A DNA stretch of 8,690 nt. It comes from Bacteroidales bacterium. Lineage in GTDB: Bacteria > Bacteroidota > Bacteroidia > Bacteroidales > UBA932. The DNA is taken from positions 1 through 8,690 of the forward strand of contig JAFXUS010000053.1 of assembly GCA_017535125.1 (NCBI GenBank), given 5' to 3'. The notes beneath the pieces were generated by a model that was not told where the DNA came from, searched no databases, and worked only from the letters and a program-made list of their open reading frames with translations. A program made the position numbers and the translations under genes. Shown one piece after another: positions 1 to 5,027 of the stretch (positions are counted from its first letter, which is position 1; every line of letters begins with the position of its first letter).

Positions 1-2
1 AG

Positions 3-668
3 TGGCATGTCAACCTCGGTATGGGCGCGGAAAACTACCGCTTCCACGACCACGAGAAGCTCGCCCACTACGCCAACGCCGCCACCGACATCGAGTTCAA
101 CTTCCCCTTTGGCTTCAAGGAGCTGGAAGGCATCCACAGCCGCACGAACTTCGACCTGGGTAACCACCAGAAGTTCTCCGGCAAGAAGATCGAGTACTTC
201 GATCCCGAGGAGAACGCCTCCTACACCCCGTACGTGGTGGAGACCTCGATCGGCGTGGACCGCATGGTCCTGGCCGTCCTGTCCCATTCGTTCCACGAGG
301 AGCAGCTGGAGAACGGCGAGACGCGCGTGGTGCTGAGCATCCCCGCCCCGCTCGCTCCGGTCAAGGCCGCGGTCCTGCCGCTCGTCAAGAAGGACGGCCT
401 GCCCGAGCTCGCCCAGGAGGTGATGGACCTGCTGAAATACGATTTCAACTGCCAGTACGAGGAGAAAGACAGCATCGGCAAGCGCTACCGCCGCCAGGAT
501 GCCATCGGCACCCCGTTCTGCATCACCGTGGACCACGACTCCCTCAACGACCGCTGCGTGACCGTGCGCGACCGCGACACGATGACCCAGCAGCGCGTTC
601 CCATCGCCGACCTGCGCGCCATGATCGACGCCAAGGTCAACCTGAACAACCTTCTCCGCAACCTCTAG
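3..668 (+). CDS. glyS: Glycyl-tRNA synthetase, homodimeric class II type, C-terminal part (5' end outside window)
   Basis: This cytoplasmic enzyme charges tRNA-Gly with glycine using ATP. The open frame is already running at base 3 and gives 221 residues, roughly the last 40-45% of a family usually a little over 500 residues long. The first half is the end of the class II catalytic core: an ELEGIHSRTNFDL stretch, a SGKK segment, and the class II motif 3 sequence VVETSIGVDR near codon 81, whose Arg contacts ATP. After a short linker, the last 105 or so residues form the HGTP anticodon-binding domain, starting at LAPVKAAVLPL and including GKRYRRQDAIGTPFCITVD. The ATG at 21 is internal and not the true start. 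The next gene begins 3 bp after the TAG stop, so the two are probably co-transcribed. The protein appears intact apart from the truncation by the window edge. Confidence 0.96.
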   Translation, partial: WHVNLGMGAENYRFHDHEKLAHYANAATDIEFNFPFGFKELEGIHSRTNFDLGNHQKFSGKKIEYFDPEENASYTPYVVETSIGVDRMVLAVLSHSFHEEQLENGETRVVLSIPAPLAPVKAAVLPLVKKDGLPELAQEVMDLLKYDFNCQYEEKDSIGKRYRRQDAIGTPFCITVDHDSLNDRCVTVRDRDTMTQQRVPIADLRAMIDAKVNLNNLLRNL

Positions 669-671
669 TAC

Positions 672-1682
672 ATGGCACAGACCTTCGCGGAAATAGGACG
701 TGTCGAGGCGGTCCGGCAGCTGTTCGAGGGGACGGGATACCCGCCCTTCGGGGAGCCGCTGTGGCTGGAAGCTCAGCCGCAGGAGTGCATCACTTCGGCC
801 TCCGGCCTGCTGCTGGAGGGAATCGATTTCGATCTCGTCTATTTCCCGCTGAAGCACCTCGGCCGCAAGGCCGTGCTGAAGGTGACGGGCGAACTGTTCG
901 CCGTGCTGGCTCGTCCCGAGGCCCTGACGGTGCAGCTGGGCGTGTCCGCGAAGCTCGATTTCCCGCAGGTGCGGGAGCTCTGGAGCGGCCTCGCCGCCGC
1001 GGCGAAGGAATACGGCTACAAGCAGCTCTCGCTGGACCTGCAGCCGTCGCGCAACGGCCTCACGATCGCCCTTTCGGCCACCGGCCGGCACAGTGCTGCC
1101 GTCTCGGCCGCCCGCCCGAAGGCGCAGTCCCGCGACCTGATCTGCGTGTCGGGTGCGCTCGGCGCCGCCTTCCTGGGCCTGCAGGTGCTGGAGCGCGAGC
1201 GGCTCAAGTTCGAGAAGGGCTCCACCGACCGGCAGCCGCTGGAGCAGTACAAGATGCTCGTCGGGTCCTATCTTCGGCCCGAATTGGGCCCGAATTTGCC
1301 CGCGCAGCTCGAAGAGGGGAAGTTCTCCCCGGCGTTCGGTTACTTCGTCACCAGGGGCCTCGCAGATGCCCTGCTGCGGCTTTGCCGCGACAGCGGGCTG
1401 GGCGCCAAGGTCTATGCCGACAAGATTCCCTTCGAGGGCGGCAGTTTCGACCTGGGCCGCGAGCTGAACATCGACCCCGTGTCGGCCGCGATGAACGGCG
1501 GCGAGGACTACCACGTGCTGTATGTCATTCCGCTGGCGCAGTACGAGCGTTTCCGGACGGAATTCCAGACCTTCGACATCATCGGCCACCTGGCGCAGCC
1601 CGAAGTGGGCGCCGTGCTGGTGTCGCCCGATGGCCTGGAGCACCCCGTTTCCGCACAAGGATGGACAACCAATAACCAATAG
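672..1682 (+). CDS. thiL: ThiL-family (thiamine-monophosphate kinase / AIR synthase-fold) protein with degenerate active site
   Basis: ThiL normally phosphorylates thiamine monophosphate to thiamine diphosphate with ATP and Mg. This 336-residue protein matches Bacteroides-type ThiL along its whole length: LLLEGIDFDLVYFPLKHLG (46-64), DLICVSGALGAAFLGLQ (155-171), NGGEDY (275-280) and the QGW end. The signature metal and nucleotide residues are mostly gone. The GDDAAV motif reads GEPLWL (27-32), STD reads SAS (42-44), the NxSDxxAM motif reads VTGELFAVLA (71-80), GGDT reads SLDL (120-123, one Asp kept), and SDG reads TRG (227-229). Length and frame are intact, so this is not an obvious pseudogene. 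The alignment is from memory of the family. It sits 3 bp after glyS and 4 bp before the DUF4923-type gene. I infer a non-catalytic paralogue or a protein with a changed activity. A working kinase cannot be excluded without a structure-based alignment. Confidence 0.85.
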   Translation: MAQTFAEIGRVEAVRQLFEGTGYPPFGEPLWLEAQPQECITSASGLLLEGIDFDLVYFPLKHLGRKAVLKVTGELFAVLARPEALTVQLGVSAKLDFPQVRELWSGLAAAAKEYGYKQLSLDLQPSRNGLTIALSATGRHSAAVSAARPKAQSRDLICVSGALGAAFLGLQVLERERLKFEKGSTDRQPLEQYKMLVGSYLRPELGPNLPAQLEEGKFSPAFGYFVTRGLADALLRLCRDSGLGAKVYADKIPFEGGSFDLGRELNIDPVSAAMNGGEDYHVLYVIPLAQYERFRTEFQTFDIIGHLAQPEVGAVLVSPDGLEHPVSAQGWTTNNQ

Positions 1683-1686
1683 CGAT

Positions 1687-2316
1687 ATGAAGAAATTTGT
1701 TGCATTCCTTGGCTCCCTGATGCTGGTAGCATCTGTGGCCAGCGCCCAGAACATCCTGGGCGGCATCCTGAATTCCGTCACCGGCGGCAACGTCGGCGAG
1801 ACGATCGGCAACGTTCTCTCGGGCGTGCTCGGCGGCGGCCAGGTGGACCTGGCCGGCACCTGGAACTACGGCGGCGTGGGCGCCGCGGTCAAGAGCGACA
1901 ACATCCTGAGCTCCGTGGCCGGCAACGCGGCCGTGAGCACCATCGAGAGCAAGGCGGACAACATCCTCGCCAAGGCCGGCATCAAGCCGGGCGCGGCCAC
2001 GTTCACCTTCAACCAGGACGGATCCTTTTCCTTCAAGGCCGGAAGGCTGCCCGCCATCACCGGCACCTACGTGCAGGACGGTAGCAATGTGACGATGCAG
2101 TTCGGCAAGGCGCTCAAGCTCCTCAAGCTCGAGGGCACGGTGAGCGCGACTACGGACGGCTGCAAGATCCTCTTCAACGGCGAGCGTTTCATGACCTTCA
2201 CCCAGAAGCTGATCGAGTACGCCAAGAAGATCACCACCAGCGCCGGTGTCGCCACGGTCGGCAATATCCTCTCCACCGCGAAGAGTGTGGACGCGGGCTT
2301 CAAGTTGACCCGATAA
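1687..2316 (+). CDS. Secreted DUF4923-type lipocalin-like protein
   Basis: The 209-residue product begins with a clear Sec signal peptide: KK, a hydrophobic stretch, and ASA/Q with probable cleavage after residue 20. A Gly-rich, low-complexity linker follows (about 25-52). The core then starts with GTWNY (57-61), a form typical of lipocalin-like beta-barrels. Other recognisable points are the AGIKPGAATFTFNQDGSF segment (about 97-114) and TGTYVQDG before further strands. The order signal peptide, G/S-rich linker, GTW, GIKPG, FxxDGxF matches the DUF4923 proteins I know from Bacteroides; no biochemical role is known to me. It is probably periplasmic, as no lipobox is seen. The ATG at 1687 is chosen because it gives the signal peptide; the same frame stays open upstream to 1522 inside the preceding gene, but that extension overlaps it and is not credible. 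It is likely the last gene of the glyS run, since hairpins follow its TAA stop. Confidence 0.88.
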   Translation: MKKFVAFLGSLMLVASVASAQNILGGILNSVTGGNVGETIGNVLSGVLGGGQVDLAGTWNYGGVGAAVKSDNILSSVAGNAAVSTIESKADNILAKAGIKPGAATFTFNQDGSFSFKAGRLPAITGTYVQDGSNVTMQFGKALKLLKLEGTVSATTDGCKILFNGERFMTFTQKLIEYAKKITTSAGVATVGNILSTAKSVDAGFKLTR

Positions 2317-2318
2317 CC

Positions 2319-2381
2319 GTCATTCGCCGGCTTGACCGGCGAATCTCCAACCATAGTCATTCCGGGCTTGACCCGGAATCT
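2319..2381. repeat. Two tandem REP-like palindromic units
   Basis: Two units (2319-2346 and 2356-2381) share the frame gtcattc - stem - cttga loop - stem - gaatct. Unit 1 has a perfect 9-bp stem (2322-2330 with 2336-2344); unit 2 has a perfect 8-bp stem (2359-2366 with 2372-2379). The inner stem bases differ between the units but stay paired, while loop and flanks are identical. They lie between two converging genes, directly after the DUF4923-type stop. This is the look of a dispersed repetitive extragenic palindrome. They may protect the 3' end of the transcript or help termination. Confidence 0.8.
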
Positions 2382-2416
2382 AAAAACGGCCCCCGAACAC
2401 CTCGGAGACCGTTTTT
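2382..2416. terminator. Bidirectional intrinsic terminator between converging genes
   Basis: A perfect 8-bp inverted repeat pairs AAAAACGG (2382-2389) with CCGTTTTT (2409-2416). Inside it a second small stem pairs CCGA (2393-2396) with TCGG (2402-2405). The arms provide a T run on either strand, so the hairpin can stop transcription from the DUF4923-type gene on the plus strand and from the lipoprotein gene (stop at 2423-2425) on the minus strand. The GC part of the stem is short, so its strength is moderate. Confidence 0.75.
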
Positions 2417-2422
2417 CGTTTG

Positions 2423-4162
2423 CTACCAGCCGCGTCCCGGACCACCGCCCGGGCCGCCCTGTCCGGGCCCGCCCATCGCGCTGCCGCTGCTGTAGGCCGT
2501 CAGGTTGACGTTGCTGCCGCCGCTGGCCGCCGTGGCGCCCAGACCCTGGAAGAAGGTCTCGCCGGAGGCCGTGACGCCGGATTTCAGCGTCGTCTCGCCG
2601 GAGGTGGAGACCACCATCGTACTGTTGGCGGACGGCGCCTTGAAGGCGAAAGCGAGCGTTCCGTCCGCGTAGAGTCCGTACCAGGTATTCTTGGCCGCGG
2701 AAGCGGCGTAGCAGGCCTGCGACAGGTGCGCGCCGCGCTCCAGGCCGCCGAAGGCCACGAGGGTGCCGCCGATGACGTAGAGCGTGTGGCCTTCCTCCGT
2801 GTTGGCGTCGATTGCGACTTCCGGTGTGCCGGAGCCGATGGCGAAGACGGTGCCGCCCTGGATATAGCAGTCGCCGTTGGCGTCAATTCCGTCGTTCCCG
2901 GTGGACCAGGCGAACACGCGCCCGCCGCCGACGATCAGGTTGCCGCCGGAGTTGAGGGCGTCGTCGGTCGATGTAGCATAGATTTCACCGCCCGTGATGA
3001 CCATTTCGCCCTTGGCCTCGATGGCCTCGTGGTTCTTGGCGGAGACCTGCACGTCACCGCCCGTGATCACGAGCTTTCCATCGAATTTAATGCCCTTGGC
3101 GGAGCAGGAGGTGTCTTCCAGGCCGACCGCGGATGCGCCCGTCACCTCATAATTGGCGCCCGTGACGGTGATGTTCACGCTGCCGCCGGCGATCTTGCCC
3201 GCGGCGTCGCCGCTGATGCCCTTGCCGCCCTGGCCGCTGTTGGTAATGGTGAGTTCGCCGTCGTTCATCACGAAGGCTACGTCCGCCTTGATACCGGAGG
3301 AGGAGGAAAGATCCGTGAGGTCGGAGTCGTCCACGCCGCCGGACACGGTGAGCGTGGTCTTGCCGCCGTCGATGCGGACAGTGCCGTCGGAGGTGATGGC
3401 CTTCTTGCCTTCCTTGCTGACGGTGACGTCCAGGGTGCCGCCGCCGATCACGACCGCGTCCTTGCCGCGGATGCCGTGGCCCTTGGCGGAATTGACGCTG
3501 ATCGCCGGGCTGCCGAGCACGCGCACGTAATCGTCGGAGGAGATGCCGGCCTTGCCGCCGGTCGCGGTCACGCTGAGCGAGCCGCTGCCGCTGAAAATGA
3601 GCTGCGCTTCGCTGAAGAAGGCGCCTTTCTCGTCTTCATTTTCCGGCGTCAGGGTGTACTTCTTGCCGTCGGCGAGCTTGTTGGTGCCGTTCACGATGAC
3701 GAACGTGCGCTTCTTGTTCTGGTTGTTGATGGCCGCGCCGTTCGGGTTCGTCAGGTCGAGGCCGTTCAGCACGATGGCCTGCTTCTTCTCGCCGTAGAGC
3801 TTGAAGAAGCCGCTGGCGGCCGTGCCGGAGAGTTCGTAACGGATGATCTCGGAGCCGGTGTTGTTGACGGTCACGTTGTTGCCGTCCACGGAGACGATGC
3901 CGTTGTCGTCGTTCGTCACCGTGGCGCCGGAAGCGCCGAATACGATGGAAATGGTGCGCGCGAACGTAGTGTTCGCAATCGCATCGTCTTCATCTTCGAG
4001 TTCAAAAGGGTCCTCAATGGAGGTGTCCGTAGCCGCCGGGTCGACCGGCGTGTCGGTGTAGCTTCCATTATTTTGCCCGTACGGGTCGAGCTGGTTGTTG
4101 CCCAGGCAGCCGCCGACAAGCAGCAACGCCGGGAACAGAAGGGTGTTTATCAACTTTTTCAT
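2423..4162 (-). CDS. Large beta-helix lipoprotein, carbohydrate-binding Cthe_2159-like
   Basis: The 579-residue product begins with a lipoprotein signal peptide: KK, a hydrophobic run, and lipobox LVGGC with Cys19 as the lipidated residue. A spacer rich in Asn, Asp and Glu follows (about 20-65, including the acidic run ELEDEDD). From about 67 to 470 the protein is built of repeating 22-26-residue units of the form [K/D]-x-I-x-[A/S]-x-G-x-x-x-I-x-G-G-x-[LV]-x-V-x-[AS]. Examples start near residues 229, 254, 289, 314, 356, 379, 401 and 424, about ten rungs in all. This pattern matches the Cthe_2159 / DUF4353 'carbohydrate-binding domain-containing' family, whose founder is a parallel beta-helix that binds plant polysaccharides; the assignment is from memory. 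A small beta domain (about 485-557) and a Gly/Pro tail (564-579, ending in GRGW) close it. It likely sits in the outer or inner membrane facing outward; binding is plausible, catalysis is not shown. The gene is divergent from the LytTR regulator and preceded by a LytTR-like site. Long open frames on the opposite strand are shadows. Confidence 0.85.
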   Translation of the reverse strand: MKKLINTLLFPALLLVGGCLGNNQLDPYGQNNGSYTDTPVDPAATDTSIEDPFELEDEDDAIANTTFARTISIVFGASGATVTNDDNGIVSVDGNNVTVNNTGSEIIRYELSGTAASGFFKLYGEKKQAIVLNGLDLTNPNGAAINNQNKKRTFVIVNGTNKLADGKKYTLTPENEDEKGAFFSEAQLIFSGSGSLSVTATGGKAGISSDDYVRVLGSPAISVNSAKGHGIRGKDAVVIGGGTLDVTVSKEGKKAITSDGTVRIDGGKTTLTVSGGVDDSDLTDLSSSSGIKADVAFVMNDGELTITNSGQGGKGISGDAAGKIAGGSVNITVTGANYEVTGASAVGLEDTSCSAKGIKFDGKLVITGGDVQVSAKNHEAIEAKGEMVITGGEIYATSTDDALNSGGNLIVGGGRVFAWSTGNDGIDANGDCYIQGGTVFAIGSGTPEVAIDANTEEGHTLYVIGGTLVAFGGLERGAHLSQACYAASAAKNTWYGLYADGTLAFAFKAPSANSTMVVSTSGETTLKSGVTASGETFFQGLGATAASGGSNVNLTAYSSGSAMGGPGQGGPGGGPGRGW

Positions 4163-4196
4163 ATCGCATCGGTTTTAGTCACGACGGTCGAAAAGG

Positions 4197-4204
4197 CAAG
4201 AATA
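4197..4204 (-). promoter_or_regulatory. Possible -7 box of the lipoprotein promoter
   Basis: Read on the minus strand, 4204 to 4197 is TATTCTTG, seven of eight positions relative to the Bacteroidota -7 form TAnnTTTG. It would place transcription start near 4192, about 30 nt before the ATG. It lies 22 bp downstream of the nearer LytTR-like repeat, a spacing that would put that repeat beside the -33 region. No good -33 TTTG is seen. The box also overlaps a small palindrome, GGCAA-gaata-TTGCC (4195-4209). Confidence 0.4.
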
Positions 4205-4226
4205 TTGCCAAAAGACGCCGGATTCA

Positions 4227-4256
4227 GCGAACGGGCAGAATTCTTCAACGAACGGA
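4227..4256 (-). promoter_or_regulatory. Candidate LytTR binding site: two 9-bp direct repeats, 12-bp spacer
   Basis: On the minus strand TCCGTTCGT (4256-4248) and CCCGTTCGC (4235-4227) share the 7-bp core CCGTTCG and lie 21 bp apart, two DNA turns, with a 12-bp spacer. The LytTR-site consensus as I know it is two imperfect 9-bp repeats, [TA][AC][CA]GTTN[AG][TG], 12-13 bp apart. The distal repeat matches all nine positions and the proximal one matches seven. The site is 65-94 bp upstream of the lipoprotein ATG and just upstream of the LytTR gene, so it could serve activation of the former and control of the latter. Confidence 0.55.
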
Positions 4257-4265
4257 AATTTTGAT

Positions 4266-4273
4266 TATTTTTG
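4266..4273 (+). promoter_or_regulatory. -7 promoter box before the LytTR gene
   Basis: TATTTTTG matches the Bacteroidota -7 form TAnnTTTG at every fixed position. It ends 5 bp before the ATG at 4279, so the transcript would have almost no leader. No convincing -33 TTTG is present. The expected -33 zone (about 4243-4247) lies between the two LytTR-like repeats, and the 4248-4256 repeat would fall between -33 and -7, an arrangement compatible with autorepression. Confidence 0.4.
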
Positions 4274-4278
4274 TCTAT

Positions 4279-4959
4279 ATGATTGTCGCCCTCCTGCTTC
4301 TGTTGCTGCTGCACCTCATGCTGGCCGTTCCCCTGCTGGTCCGCAAGAAAAAGCCGTGGGCCTTCGCCGCCGTGGCGCTGGGCTTGCTGGGAGCGTATGC
4401 GGCGTATGTGATGCTGCTGAGTGGCGTCCACGGCGGCCCTCCGCCGGACGGGCCGGGCGGTCCCGGTGGCCCCGGGCCGATTCGCCCCGAGGTCCTGATG
4501 ATCCTGCTCGGCTTCCTGCTGCAGGCGGCGGGCACGGGAATCGTCTACCTGGTCCGGGCACCGCGTTCAGCGGCCCGCATCCGCGAGCTGGAGACGGAAA
4601 TCCGGGAGAAGGATACCGCGGCGCAGAAGACAGACGCCCCAGAATACATCCAATTCCGCGCCGAAGGAAAGACGGTCCGGGTCGAGACCGACAGCATCCG
4701 CTACGCCGAGGGAATGAGTGAGTACATCAAGATCTGGCGGGACGGCGCGGCGGAACCGCTCGTGATCCTGGAGCGGCTCAAGAATCTGCAGGAAATGCTC
4801 CCGCCTGCGCGCTTCATGCGCGTGCACCGCTCCTACATCATCAACCTTGCCCGCATCCGCGAAGCCGGCCGCGACGGCATCACGCTTGACGACGGCACCA
4901 CCATTCCCGTCGGCGACAGCTATCGCCAGGTGTTCAGGGAGTACCTCTCCGGGACATAA
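4279..4959 (+). CDS. Membrane-anchored LytTR-domain transcription regulator
   Basis: This 226-residue protein has three predicted membrane helices: 1-20, 27-47 and 72-92. Basic residues RKKK (22-25) and R93/R96/R100/R102 place the first turn and the C-terminus in the cytoplasm, leaving the loop 48-71 in the periplasm. That loop is extremely Gly/Pro-rich (HGGPPPDGPGG and onward). A short charged, probably helical linker (96-118) leads to a complete LytTR DNA-binding domain (about 121-223), with YAEGMSEYIKI (142-152), the hallmark FMRVHRSYIINL (179-190) and IPVGDSYR (209-216). It has no receiver domain, so it is a one-component membrane regulator rather than a classical response regulator. ATG 4279 is preferred over an in-frame TTG at 4261 because the latter lies upstream of the -7 box and adds only six residues. 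The gene is divergent from the lipoprotein gene and followed by a strong terminator, so it is probably monocistronic. What it senses is unknown. Confidence 0.92.
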   Translation: MIVALLLLLLLHLMLAVPLLVRKKKPWAFAAVALGLLGAYAAYVMLLSGVHGGPPPDGPGGPGGPGPIRPEVLMILLGFLLQAAGTGIVYLVRAPRSAARIRELETEIREKDTAAQKTDAPEYIQFRAEGKTVRVETDSIRYAEGMSEYIKIWRDGAAEPLVILERLKNLQEMLPPARFMRVHRSYIINLARIREAGRDGITLDDGTTIPVGDSYRQVFREYLSGT

Positions 4960-4979
4960 TAAAAGTTATCAACAATAGA

Positions 4980-5009
4980 CCCCCGGCCGGATGAAGGTCG
5001 GGGGTTTTT
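4980..5009 (+). terminator. Strong intrinsic terminator after the LytTR gene
   Basis: CCCCCGGCC (4980-4988) pairs with GGTCGGGGG (4996-5004) as a 9-bp stem with one G-T wobble and a 7-nt loop, followed by TTTTT (5005-5009). It starts 20 bp after the regulator's TAA. It separates the regulator from dnaE, whose start codon lies only 18 bp beyond the T run. Confidence 0.9.
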
Positions 5010-5012
5010 GTT

Positions 5013-5020
5013 TATATTTG
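5013..5020 (+). promoter_or_regulatory. -7 promoter box before dnaE
   Basis: TATATTTG fits the Bacteroidota -7 form TAnnTTTG exactly. It begins 3 bp after the terminator's T run and ends 7 bp before the dnaE ATG. Transcription would start only a few bases before the start codon, giving a leaderless or nearly leaderless message. The -33 region would fall inside the terminator stem, and no TTTG is visible there. No Shine-Dalgarno sequence precedes the ATG. Confidence 0.5.
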
Positions 5021-5027
5021 TACAGCC

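Noticed and set aside
1522..1686. Upstream extension of the DUF4923-type frame starting at 1522.
   Set aside because: It lies wholly inside the ThiL-like gene in another frame and would bury the clear signal peptide that starts at 1687.
4195..4209. Palindrome GGCAA-gaata-TTGCC as a possible repressor operator.
   Set aside because: The arms are only 5 bp and no suitable regulator is nearby; it is mentioned only as overlapping the candidate -7 box.
2420..4264. A 614-codon open frame on the plus strand opposite the lipoprotein gene.
   Set aside because: The minus-strand product has a signal peptide, lipobox and regular beta-helix repeats. The plus-strand product is low-complexity and runs through both the terminator and the promoter region.
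4261..4278. TTG at 4261 as the start of the LytTR gene.
   Set aside because: It would place the start upstream of the TAnnTTTG box and adds only six residues before an in-frame ATG that already begins the first membrane helix.
4964..4975. TTATCAACA-like sequence resembling a DnaA box near dnaE.
   Set aside because: It has one mismatch to TTATCCACA, is single, and has no cluster of boxes or AT-rich unwinding region, so it is not evidence of an origin.
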